From Strigomonas culicis (lineage: Eukaryota; Euglenozoa; Kinetoplastea; Trypanosomatida; Trypanosomatidae): a stretch of 23,557 nt of DNA. The notes under the pieces were generated by a model, which made no database searches, had not been told where the DNA came from, and saw nothing but the letters and a program-made list of their open reading frames with translations. Where the stretch lies: assembly GCA_000482145.1 (NCBI GenBank), contig AUXH01000285.1, positions 1 through 23,557 on the forward strand, in the 5' to 3' direction. A program made the position numbers and the translations under genes. Each line of letters starts with the position of its first letter. The stretch's first letter is position 1. Of the stretch, positions 1 through 8,291 are shown piece by piece.

Positions 1-405
1 CTTGGGAATTCGCGTGCATTTCCTCAGTGCACTGATGTCACGCACAGCGGAATAGCGCAGATCAAGATCCGTGAGTGCCGTCATGTCCTGCAACCCGTCG
101 AGAGATTGCAATTGGCTGCAATTAGATAGAGATAACTTGGGAATTCGCGTGCATTTCCTCAGTGCACTGATGTCACGCACAGCGGAATAGCGCAGATCAA
201 GCTCTGGGAGCAGCGTCATGTCCTGCAGCCCGTCTAGAGATTGCAATTGACTGCAATTAAATAGAGTTAACTTGGTCATTTGCGTGCATTTCCTCAGTGC
301 ACTGATGTCACGCACAGTCGAATCGTGCAGGTCAAGCTCTATGAGCGCCGTCATGTCTTGTAACCCTTCCAAGGATAGGAGATTCTTGCACTCACATAGT
401 ACCAT
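1..405 (-). repeat. Three tandem 135-bp units inside the LRR gene
   Basis: Units begin at 1, 136 and 271, each starting with cttgg on the plus strand, and each encodes 45 residues (two LRRs). Units 1-135 and 136-270 differ at about 11 of 135 positions by hand count, and their first 66 bases are identical. The third unit (271-405) is clearly related but more diverged, and units further toward the N-terminus are recognisable only as protein. The array is cut by the window edge, so its copy number is unknown. Confidence 0.95.
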
Positions 406-1473
406 TTTTTCCATTCGGATACATTTCCGCAGAAAACTGATATCACGCACCTTTGCACAAGAAAGGTCAAGAGCAGTAAGCGCAGTGACATTTTTGAGCC
501 CGTTTACGGTTTTGAGAGACTTGCAATGAGACACATCCAACACTTCGAGTTGTAGGCATCTACTCAGAGGATTCAACCCGTTCATGCGCGAGTGATGAAG
601 GCTCAATTCACGGAGTGAGGTCAACCCTTCAAGACCTTCTAAAGAGTCCACCTTCTTACACGTGCCAAGATAGACTTTCTCTAGCAATATACAGTACCGT
701 AATGAGAGGAGTGTCTTTGCATTCGTACTCGAGAGATATACTTCCTTCAGGTTTATGAGCTTCTCAAACCCATGCAGTGAGTGCAACGTAATATCCTCCA
801 TGTTTAGTCGTTGTAGGTATTGACACCACGATATGGAGTATAGTCTCTCCATTGTTTCGACATAGCGACCAGTCACTTGAAGTGTCAGTTCCTCCAGCAC
901 CAACGGAAGAGCTTGTCCTTCCTGTGTTAGCTTTCCCTTAGTGAGTACAGTACTCATGGTGTGATTCAAAGCCATTCTACTCAACTTGCCGACGTTTACC
1001 ATCTTCAGAGAGCGAACGCCAATCACCTGAAGCCACCACACTGCAAGCTCCACAGTTTCCGCATTACGAACATCGATTATGCACAACACAGGATCCTCAT
1101 CATTATCACCGAGCTCAAATCGAACTGCGTGGTCTAACGCCTCGGTGCAAACTGTGGTTTCTTCCTCCTCGCCTGCGCTCTCTTCTCCCGACTCTGGAGA
1201 AGAAGAGGGATCATCGGAGCCTGATGAGGAAGAAGTATGACGCGAGCTTGCAAAAGAAGCGTTATTCGGTTCGTAACAGCCCCTGCGATACGAAATAACA
1301 ACTTTGTGGCCAGTCATAGGCCCGTTCAGTTCCGCCAGAAACCGCATATTGCGGTCAGAAGCGCAAACCGCACACGAGACGCGAGGCAGATACGCTGTCA
1401 CGAGCTCCATCGCGTAACTGCTCACTATGGTCCACACATTGCCATCCTCCATATTTTCGGTTGTGTGCTCCAT
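1..1473 (-). CDS. Leucine-rich-repeat protein, N-terminal 491 residues (partial at left edge)
   Basis: An open frame runs from the ATG at 1471-1473 to the window edge without a stop; an in-frame TGA lies directly before the ATG, which fixes the start. Residues 1-75 form a non-repetitive N-terminus, 75-106 is a Ser/Glu-rich acidic linker, 107-190 is a small globular region, and from about 190 onward the protein is LRRs. The LRRs follow an alternating pair pattern with a 45-residue period; typical pieces are ELDLRYSAVRDISALRKC and KLSLSNCSQLQSLDGLQDM. LRRs are protein-binding solenoids. Cys/Asn-type LRR families are common and often multicopy in trypanosomatids, but I cannot assign a partner or location. 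I see no signal peptide or membrane segment in this part. Codon use is markedly more A/T-rich (CTA, TTA, TTG, AAT, GAT) than in the genes to the right. The C-terminus is outside the window. Confidence 0.9.
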   Translation of the reverse strand, partial: MEHTTENMEDGNVWTIVSSYAMELVTAYLPRVSCAVCASDRNMRFLAELNGPMTGHKVVISYRRGCYEPNNASFASSRHTSSSSGSDDPSSSPESGEESAGEEEETTVCTEALDHAVRFELGDNDEDPVLCIIDVRNAETVELAVWWLQVIGVRSLKMVNVGKLSRMALNHTMSTVLTKGKLTQEGQALPLVLEELTLQVTGRYVETMERLYSISWCQYLQRLNMEDITLHSLHGFEKLINLKEVYLSSTNAKTLLSLRYCILLEKVYLGTCKKVDSLEGLEGLTSLRELSLHHSRMNGLNPLSRCLQLEVLDVSHCKSLKTVNGLKNVTALTALDLSCAKVRDISFLRKCIRMEKMVLCECKNLLSLEGLQDMTALIELDLHDSTVRDISALRKCTQMTKLTLFNCSQLQSLDGLQDMTLLPELDLRYSAVRDISALRKCTRIPKLSLSNCSQLQSLDGLQDMTALTDLDLRYSAVRDISALRKCTRIPK

Positions 1474-1518
1474 TCAGAGTGGACGATAGAAAACAAACAC
1501 AATACTTATTCTTTTAAT

Positions 1519-1545
1519 CTATTATGCGACAAAAAAAGAAGAAAG
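1519..1545 (-). promoter_or_regulatory. Likely trans-splice signal of the LRR gene
   Basis: On the minus strand a pyrimidine run (1531-1545) is followed by its first AG at 1520-1519, which would leave a 5' UTR of about 45 nt before the ATG at 1473. A second, longer tract at 1671-1717 is an alternative. Confidence 0.5.
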
Positions 1546-1986
1546 CTGAAATCCAACACGTTATGGATACGCCACTGAAAACAGATAAAACAAAATGTTT
1601 AGACTAAATAAATGTGGTTCACTTTATTCTTTTTTTTTTTAATAATAAAGATACTACTATAAATACTACTTGAAAAAGCAAAAGGGAAAGCGAAGAACGA
1701 GAAAGGGAAAAGAAAAACCTAAATCGAGCGTGGAGAAGAGGTGAGAGGAAGCAAATGAGTGCACACAAAATCACGTTGCTATCTTATAGAATAGACGCTG
1801 CACGTATGAAGCGGATACTCGAATGTACAGAAAAGTAGCTTCTCTCTGCTCCATAGGTTTACACATGATGTGCAAGAGGGTACTTTTTGCTTCTCCTCGG
1901 TTGCGCTCGGCATGAAGCCGATGCGACCTTGGATATCTAGTTTATTCGCTGCGGCGATACAATGTCCTAGTAGCCTCTGTTTCCAA

Positions 1987-2005
1987 ACCGTCTAGTGTAG
2001 ACGGT
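1987..2005. other. Perfect 8-bp hairpin with 3-nt loop
   Basis: accgtcta and tagacggt flank the loop gtg, giving a perfect inverted repeat. It lies in the gene-free gap. Its function is unknown; it could be a UTR structure or part of a small RNA, or chance. Confidence 0.6.
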
Positions 2006-3261
2006 CCCGCCCTTGCACATGGACGGATATGCCTTAAAAGGACTATTTTTCATGCCTCCCAGTGATGCGTTCTTAACCTATAAATGTCACTCACATGCCA
2101 CTACAGAGAGAAGACTATATGCCTCCGGAATGATCCCACACAAGATGATTTGTCGGACAAGTTGAAGTCGCTCTTACAACAGCAACTCCTGTGGACCTCC
2201 GAGACATGCCCTGCTCTTCGTTTGTGCACCTCCTATGCCAAAAAAAAAAAAAACTTTGCCTTCACATGGAGATGGTTTGCATTTGTAGTCAATAAATACG
2301 TGATAGTAAACGCCATTCCCTTCACGTGCTGCAGAGAACACAAATGATCTGGGTTGATGCAAAACTTGTGTGAGAACGATCACTAGAGAAATCGTCACAA
2401 TGGGTACGCAGTAAATCAACTGGTTGGGCCACTCCGGCAGATGGGTTCATCTCACATCCTTACATGACTGCAATACCTATGGGATATGCGTTATTTGAAT
2501 ATGCCTAAACTACGCCTACACACGGTACGTAGGAAGCGATAAAAAAAAAATGTTGTCGCTGAACTGCGCATAAAAGGAAAACAGAGAGAGGTTTGGGAAA
2601 GGGGGAAAAAACAGTGATCAAGATACACGCTGTCGAAATGGTTAACTGGTGTACCACCGACGCCCCGCTCCACAACAGACCGTAACAAGGCTGACCTGTA
2701 AAACACTTCCAAGGAAGACTACTATTTTAAAATACTACTTGTTTTGTTCTTTTTCAGTTGGTGGGAGAGGTTATTTAAAACAACATACAATACTACATTC
2801 ATCCTTTCGAATATGCCATGTGGCAATTAAAGATCAGGCGAAAGAATGCATGGATTACCAAAGATCTGCCATGTTACAAGAATCTCTCTCGTGTCAAGAT
2901 AAAAATGTAACAAAGAAATAGAAAAGCAGATTATGAACAAGAACTTCAACTTGTCCCAAACAATTGTTTCAAAAAAAAAAGTGCGATAACAACTTGATAT
3001 TTTTTAATCCAACTAACAAAAGAAAATGTTAAGGAAAAAGACGATAAAAACGGATACTACTAGCAAATATAATTATACTGAAAAGAAAAACAGAACGAGA
3101 GAGAGAGAGGGAGAAAGAGAGATGTATAAATGTAACAACTGCAAGTCAATGGAAGACACACACACAGACACACACCGACCCACTAGTACAATTACTAGTA
3201 CTTATAAGTAGCGTGTAGCAGCAGCACATTTAATAGGGATTCGCAAAACCCCGCAGCAGAG

Positions 3262-3282
3262 ATGCAGAGCTGTGCTCTGCGT
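3262..3282. other. Hairpin with 7-bp perfect core and 3-nt loop
   Basis: gcagagc and gctctgc (3264-3270 and 3274-3280) flank the loop tgt. The stem extends by one G-T wobble and one A-T pair to 3262/3282. It lies in the part of the gap expected to be the 3' UTR of the RING gene. Its function is unknown. Confidence 0.55.
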
Positions 3283-3837
3283 TCAACAATGAAAAGCAAA
3301 GCTGTTCACAGCAGTACCTTAGAAGGACGTTCCTCTAGAGTTCGCCTACAAACAGAGGTGCACTGTAATAGAAAGGGGAGAGTCGGAATGAGTCCTTTCA
3401 ATGAGTGGCGGTGCGTGCTTGGGGAGGATTCCACTAAGAGAATGTGGTACATCGCACCCCTGTTCCGCTAGAGTGCAGAAGCTCAGAGTCCACACCTCGG
3501 GCCTGTTTTTGCTGCAGCTTAAAGAAAAAAATGCTTCCTACCGTAGCAAATGAGAAGAAAGGAAGAGAACCAGATGACGTGCCTCAACGTGGCGGCATGA
3601 AGGTAAGCTGGAGGAGGAAGGGGGAGACCAGCACTTACACGTTTTCCATTTCACTACGCATCCAAACGATATCTTCAAAAGAACGAGAACAAAACAAGAA
3701 GACTAAACCTCCGCCGACAAAAAAAAAATGTACAATAAGGTTCACTAAACGGTGCACATCCCCGTGCTCACAAAAAAAAATGAATTAGAATTAAAACGAA
3801 GGCAGACGTAAACTGGTAGCTGGAAAACCCGTGTCGA

Positions 3838-4305
3838 TCATGAAACGTACAGAAACTGTGTGAACTCTATCTTTTGTCGGCAAGTCGGGCACTGCTTGTT
3901 GAGCAGTTTCTGGGAGCATGGCCAGCACGTCGAGAAGTGCTGGCACGGTGAAAAGAAGGTGTCTTTGCTATTCGCCATGCAGATGATGCACTCTTCCGCG
4001 TCGAAGACGGCAGGACGCGGTTCGTAATTGGGCGGCGGCGGCACGTTGCGCCGTATCTGCGTCGCCTGGTACGTGTAGCGCGCGGTCACCGTCGCCGCGA
4101 CGAGGACGCTGACGACGGCGAGCGTCTTGGAGGAGACGACCGACGTGCCGCTGCCGCCGCCGGTCAAGGTCTGCAGAACCTCCTGCTGCTGCGTGATGAG
4201 ACTCTCGTGCTGCTCTATGAGGGCGCGCTGCTCATTGACCTTCTGGCTCAACTTCCAGGCCGCCACAAAGAAGGGGACGACGGCAACAACTTCTAGTCCT
4301 AGCAT
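3838..4305 (-). CDS. Membrane-anchored RING-finger protein, likely E3 ubiquitin ligase
   Basis: This is a 155-aa protein. Residues 4-18 are hydrophobic, 19-47 are a Gln/Glu-rich probable coiled coil, 60-79 form a second hydrophobic segment, a Pro-rich stretch follows (89-98), and residues 106-142 are a complete C3HC4 RING: CIIC, 11 residues, C-x-H, CWPC and CPTC with canonical spacing. RING domains recruit a ubiquitin-loaded E2 and pass ubiquitin to a substrate. The C-terminal RING behind two membrane segments resembles the layout of mitochondrial or ER-anchored ligases such as MUL1, but the large loop domain of MUL1 is absent. The start is the ATG at 4303-4305; the frame stays open upstream to 4395, but only through a TTG inside the splice region. 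The organelle and substrate are unknown. Confidence 0.88.
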   Translation of the reverse strand: MLGLEVVAVVPFFVAAWKLSQKVNEQRALIEQHESLITQQQEVLQTLTGGGSGTSVVSSKTLAVVSVLVAATVTARYTYQATQIRRNVPPPPNYEPRPAVFDAEECIICMANSKDTFFSPCQHFSTCWPCSQKLLNKQCPTCRQKIEFTQFLYVS

Positions 4306-4344
4306 GTCAAAAGAAGAAACAAAGTATACGCGTGGGGGTGGCTG

Positions 4345-4400
4345 CTGGCATGTCCCCGTGCAGGATAGACGAAAAGAGAGGAGGAGAGAAGACAAGAGCG
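4345..4400 (-). promoter_or_regulatory. Trans-splice signal of the RING gene
   Basis: A strong pyrimidine tract on the minus strand (4371-4400) is followed by the first AG at 4346-4345, predicting a 5' UTR of about 39 nt. This supports the ATG at 4305. Confidence 0.55.
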
Positions 4401-4546
4401 TGTAGAACAGTAAATAAATGACATGGATGATCGTCTTGTGACGGGTGCATACATGTTAGAACAGTGTCAATAATAATAAAAAGAGGGGGTTAAGTCATGC
4501 GAACCACTCACTTGCTTTTATATTTTTTGCTTCTTCTCTCCTGTTT

Positions 4547-6094
4547 CTACTTGGCCCATGGTGGGCGTTCGGCCAACGAATAGCCCTGCCATAGGATCAC
4601 AGTGAAGGTGGGGTCGTCCTCTACAGCGGCGGATAGCATGTACCACACGTAACTAAAGAGTTCGTACGTCAGCTCCTCGGCGTCGAGCGATTTGTAGTAG
4701 CGCTCCGTGTACGTTTTCCACGCCTGCGCCTTCTTTTGGAGAGGCTCGCTCTCAATTTTGGTGACCTTAAACTCGTTCATGGCGGTGTGCGTGGGGATGG
4801 ACCGCGCCGCCGAGTCGCGCGCGAGGCGCTCAAAGACTTTCCGGATGAGCGAGTCCCGCTTCGGCGGGACCGGCCCGCACAGCAGCAGCAGCAGCTGGAC
4901 GCGAGTAGGGGCCTTCAGCCGCACATACTCGAGATCAATGTCGTAGAGAGGGATCGCCCCTTTTCCGGTAGCAGCGTCACGCACGGCGCTTATGTACACC
5001 TCCAGCGGGATGCGGTCCGTGCCGTACCCCTCCAGCGCGTTGAAGAGCTCCACGAGGGAAGTCTCGCCCTGTTTGACGATTTGCGTCCGTGTCGCCGTCG
5101 TGATAATGTCGAGCACGGACATGCCAACAGACGGGAAGAAGGATTTGTAGAACTGCATGACGCCCGCCACCGTGAGGCCCCGGTCGCCCCGACGGAGAAA
5201 TTCGTAGAGCTGCGTCACCTCCGCCTCCTTCATGCCGCACGCCAGCGCCGCGCACACCCGCTTCCACGCGGCGAGCTCCACGGCGGCCGTGCTGCCGCGG
5301 CACGCCGCGACGGTGCCGCCGGCCGGGCACAGGCCCGCCCGCTGCAGCGCCTGGGCGAGCGCGAGCGACCCGGTGCGCGCGCCTTGGCCGAGCGGGACGG
5401 CCGTGGCCTCGGTGAAGCGCTGCGCAAGCAGCGGGTACTGCAGCGCCACCGGCATCTCCTCGGCGAACAAGGCATCGTACAAGAGCGGCACGTCGAATGC
5501 CGCGTCGCCGCGCTGCTTGTCCTTGCTGTCCAGCGAAAAGTAATCGACCGCTATTTGCGCCTGCGAGCCGCTCAGGTTGCAGAACCCAACGAGGAAGCTC
5601 GCCACCTCGCGCGTGCGCAGCGCGGGCGCCTTGCCGCCGCGCAGCAGATCGCTCACGTGCTCCTCAAGGCCGCTCATCGTGTTGGACTCGAAAATCTTTG
5701 CCCGGCAGGTGGACAAGAGGGAGGAGAGCTGCCATGCGTGAAAAGGGAGGATCTTCCGCAGCATATAGCAGAAGGTGGAGGGGCTAACGTCTGCTATCGG
5801 GGGCTCCGCGCCCCCTCCGTCGCCGCCCGTGGATTGACGCGCGAGCTCGATGAGCACCTGCAGCTCACGGTCAGAGAACACCGTGGCAGGGAACGAGGGT
5901 CGCACAATGCTGAAGAGTGCCGACTGGTCCACTACCGCCTCCGCAGACTTGTGGACGGCGTCCACTTTTTCAAAGAGCCGGAACAGCTCGTACAGCCCGG
6001 AGGAAGAGCACGACACTAAGCTGAGCGCTACTTTTCGCCGCAGCTTGAGCAAAAAGGTTGCATCTGTGAGGAGTGCATCGATACTCTGATGCAT
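4547..6094 (-). CDS. 515-aa protein with degenerate EF-hand-like helical pairs
   Basis: The ATG at 6092-6094 opens a frame that is GC-rich throughout. I do not recognise a named orthologue. The protein reads as a series of helix-loop-helix units, for example around residues 34-63, 182-210, 293-320, 346-374 and 415-445. Their loops are EF-hand-like, but none has a full calcium-coordinating DxDxDG set. The C-terminal segment, with YTERYYKSLDAEEL and then a stretch ending AAVEDDPTFTVILWQGY (about 462-505), resembles the last part of calcyphosin-like EF-hand proteins, where a DYY motif is followed by an acidic DDxxF and a W. I infer a structural, probably calcium-independent EF-hand superfamily protein, possibly flagellar. 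No signal peptide or membrane segment is visible. The gene is certain; the family call is weak. Confidence 0.75.
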   Translation of the reverse strand: MHQSIDALLTDATFLLKLRRKVALSLVSCSSSGLYELFRLFEKVDAVHKSAEAVVDQSALFSIVRPSFPATVFSDRELQVLIELARQSTGGDGGGAEPPIADVSPSTFCYMLRKILPFHAWQLSSLLSTCRAKIFESNTMSGLEEHVSDLLRGGKAPALRTREVASFLVGFCNLSGSQAQIAVDYFSLDSKDKQRGDAAFDVPLLYDALFAEEMPVALQYPLLAQRFTEATAVPLGQGARTGSLALAQALQRAGLCPAGGTVAACRGSTAAVELAAWKRVCAALACGMKEAEVTQLYEFLRRGDRGLTVAGVMQFYKSFFPSVGMSVLDIITTATRTQIVKQGETSLVELFNALEGYGTDRIPLEVYISAVRDAATGKGAIPLYDIDLEYVRLKAPTRVQLLLLLCGPVPPKRDSLIRKVFERLARDSAARSIPTHTAMNEFKVTKIESEPLQKKAQAWKTYTERYYKSLDAEELTYELFSYVWYMLSAAVEDDPTFTVILWQGYSLAERPPWAK

Positions 6095-6140
6095 CTTTGC
6101 GTATAGAAAAAGAGATGTGTTTCTTCACAGCTATGTATTG

Positions 6141-6178
6141 CTTATTGTGGAGTGGAAGAAGGGAGGGGATGGAAAAGA
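6141..6178 (-). promoter_or_regulatory. Trans-splice signal of the EF-hand-like gene
   Basis: A pyrimidine-rich run on the minus strand (6149-6178) is followed by AG dinucleotides at 6142-6141 and 6132-6131, giving a 5' UTR of roughly 35-45 nt before the ATG at 6094. Confidence 0.5.
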
Positions 6179-6344
6179 CCGCGTTGGGACAGTGGCGCCG
6201 GCAGAGATCCGGTCAGGGGAAGGGATCACATAGGAACAAGGTGAGAAGGAAGCCTAAACATGTGCACGGTACCCGTCGTTTGGGTGGTATAGCAAGTCCT
6301 ATCAAGCGAAAAAGAAAAAAAAATATACGGTATGGAGGAGACAC

Positions 6345-8291
6345 TTATATCTCACCTCTTGAAGAATACACATACAGCAAACCATCCTCACCACAGCTAA
6401 CAAGAAAAGAGCCCTCCGCCTTCACGTCACTCACGCACGCCTGGTGGGTGCGGCACTTGGTGGTCGGGCGCACCATCTCCGCCCGCGGCCACCGCGTCGC
6501 CACCGGTCTCGGGGAGGAGCCCCCGACCGGCACGCTCTCCGGCGCCGCTAACGCAGGAAGCGGCTCCGGCTCGCAGCACGTGGTGAGATCCCAAAAGTAC
6601 ACGCAGCCGTCCTCGCTGCCACTGAACAGGTAGGAGTCCAGCTGGCCAAAGGCAATGGGCACGCGGAGCCTCGTGTTGTTCTCCACGCCCGTGAAGCGAA
6701 AGGGCAGCAGGTTGCCCGTCAAGATGTCCCACAGCCGCATAGTGCCACCCCTGTATGACGCCAGCAGCATGGAGGAGGAGGGCGACAAGGTGATGGACGA
6801 TATCTCCGACGTGATGGGCGCTACGAGCGTGAAGGTCGTCACGCCCGTCACGGTGTCGACCGAGCGGATGATGCCATCTTTGGAGGCGGCGTAGTAGACC
6901 GTACCCGTGCGGTTCGTGACGATGGAGACGATGGCTAGCGTGTTGCAATTGTTCTCGTACATTTTGGTGCCACTGACCGCGTCCCACACCGTCACCGTCC
7001 CCTCGGAGAGGCCGGTGGCCACAATCGTGCCACAGGGAAAGAAGCAGCTGCAGTAGGTCTCGGCCGCATGTGTGAAGATGTTCGTCACGCACTTGGAGCG
7101 GTCAAAAGTGTCCGCCGCGTCGCTCGTGGGGGCGTCGACGAGAAGCGCCAGGTTCAGCACGACGGCTTGACTGCCGCCCCAGCACAGCAGCTTGGACTCG
7201 TGGCGCGCCAGGCCGCGCACCGGGTACTTGTGCGTGTACAGGAGTACCTCGTCGTGCGCAAAGGAGCTCCGCGGGACGTACGACGCGCTCACACTCTCCA
7301 GCGGCGTCCAGAGCACCGCGCCGTCGTGCGTGCTCACCACGACCGCGGAGCTGCTGAGAAAGGGCTGGCAGGCGGTGATGCGCACGCGTCGGTCGCCTTT
7401 CGGCGCCAACAGGGGGAACTTCTCGCGCATGATTTCATTCAAGTCGATCGCCATGAGCGGCTCCTTCGGGGGCAGCCGCGCCTGCAGCGGCGCAAAGAGT
7501 GAGTCCACCCTCACCTTCGCCATGTCCTTCGTGAGGCTGGGGAACTGGCCCTGGAGCAGCTCGAAGGACAGCGCTTGGCGCACCAGGTCGTCCAGGTCGC
7601 GCGGGGGGGCCGCAGCCGCGACGTTGCTCTGACGGCAGTAGGGATACGACGAGCTGCACCCCATTGCGTTTTGGATGACTCGCACAATCTGAAAGCGGCC
7701 GGCATCGGGCGTCCAGTTCTGGTACTCCGCGTAGATGGATGCGGACTCGGCCACCGTCTTGCACGTGAGTAGGTAGTTCAGCCTCTGGAAGTGCTCGCGG
7801 TTGATGGACGACTCGAAGGGCTTGACGGACTTCATGAAAAAGGTGTACGCCTTTTGATTGTCATCCGAATCGACCAGTTCTAAGAATTGCTGCTGCGTCA
7901 GAAGAAAGGGCAGCGACCGGGTCAGCGCGGCTATCTGCGAGGTGGACTCCAGCTTCACGGCGCTGCCCTTCGCCGGGGCTTTGGAGAGCAACTTTTTCAG
8001 GTTCTTCTGCGCCGCGTCCCACGCGCCTTCCTCCACGGCCCGGCACATGGAGCGCAGTACCTTGCGCTGCTGATGCTCCCCGCGCAGCTGGGACGTTGCC
8101 TCTTCTCGGAGAAGTTGGGCGGAAGAGGTGTAGCCTTGGTCGATCAGCCAGCTCGTGATGATCTGCACCGTCTCTGTCCGTGTGGTTTCGTTTTTGGCCA
8201 CGTCCACAATCAGCGAGGACGTGAAGGGTATGCCTGGATCACACGCCACACGACCGCTTTTGCCACCGCCTTCACCGGATGGCTGGAACAT
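6345..8291 (-). CDS. LisH-CTLH-WD40 protein
   Basis: This is a 648-aa protein. Residues 39-65 form a LisH motif (VQIITSWLIDQGYTSSAQLL), about 75-190 a CTLH-like helical region, 230-260 a further helical segment (RQALSFELLQGQFP), and about 300-645 a WD40 region with clear blades ending VTVWD (432-437), MRLWD (518-522) and VYFWD (564-568). LisH and CTLH mediate dimerisation and assembly; the propeller recruits partners. This order occurs in SMU1 (splicing), WDR26/Gid7 (GID ubiquitin ligase), WDR47 and TOPLESS-type corepressors. I cannot choose among these from motifs alone. Several blades are irregular, and a low-complexity insertion (about 573-600) precedes the last one. The start is the ATG at 8289-8291; the frame extends upstream only through a TTG. 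Confidence 0.88.
   Translation of the reverse strand: MFQPSGEGGGKSGRVACDPGIPFTSSLIVDVAKNETTRTETVQIITSWLIDQGYTSSAQLLREEATSQLRGEHQQRKVLRSMCRAVEEGAWDAAQKNLKKLLSKAPAKGSAVKLESTSQIAALTRSLPFLLTQQQFLELVDSDDNQKAYTFFMKSVKPFESSINREHFQRLNYLLTCKTVAESASIYAEYQNWTPDAGRFQIVRVIQNAMGCSSSYPYCRQSNVAAAAPPRDLDDLVRQALSFELLQGQFPSLTKDMAKVRVDSLFAPLQARLPPKEPLMAIDLNEIMREKFPLLAPKGDRRVRITACQPFLSSSAVVVSTHDGAVLWTPLESVSASYVPRSSFAHDEVLLYTHKYPVRGLARHESKLLCWGGSQAVVLNLALLVDAPTSDAADTFDRSKCVTNIFTHAAETYCSCFFPCGTIVATGLSEGTVTVWDAVSGTKMYENNCNTLAIVSIVTNRTGTVYYAASKDGIIRSVDTVTGVTTFTLVAPITSEISSITLSPSSSMLLASYRGGTMRLWDILTGNLLPFRFTGVENNTRLRVPIAFGQLDSYLFSGSEDGCVYFWDLTTCCEPEPLPALAAPESVPVGGSSPRPVATRWPRAEMVRPTTKCRTHQACVSDVKAEGSFLVSCGEDGLLYVYSSRGEI

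Larger units (their letters stand above)
1474..3837. other. 2.36-kb gap with no convincing gene
   Basis: This is the largest gap in the window. It should hold the 3' UTR of the RING gene and the 5' region of the LRR gene. It contains A/T-rich sequence, several pyrimidine tracts on the minus strand (plus-strand purine runs near 1671-1717, 1731-1755, 2571-2613, 3081-3122, 3551-3570 and 3598-3628), a short CA repeat at about 3155-3175, and two hairpins noted separately. The short open frames are uninformative: those around 2174-2419, 2491-2712 and 3444-3788 lack an ATG at their listed start. I saw no tRNA-like cloverleaf and no remnant of a known protein. Confidence 0.6.

Noticed and set aside
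2174..2419. 81-aa minus-strand frame in the gap
   Set aside because: Its start is TTG, it includes a Phe run from a homopolymer, and no family is recognisable.
3262..3471. 69-aa plus-strand ATG frame in the gap
   Set aside because: It is on the opposite strand to every gene here, has no recognisable domain, and starts within a hairpin; weak support only.
1474..3837. Possible tRNA, snoRNA or spliced-leader RNA gene
   Set aside because: I saw no T-arm consensus in a cloverleaf context and no spliced-leader exon. A single-hairpin H/ACA RNA cannot be excluded without a covariance search.
4736..6019. 427-aa plus-strand open frame
   Set aside because: It is antisense to the 515-aa gene, is dominated by Arg/Ala/Glu/Gly and arises from G/C third-position bias on the opposite strand; no family motif is visible.
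6345..8291. Naming the LisH-WD40 gene SMU1
   Set aside because: The RQALSFELLQGQFP piece recalls SMU1, but the spacing and irregular blades do not fit well enough to exclude WDR26, WDR47 or TOPLESS types.
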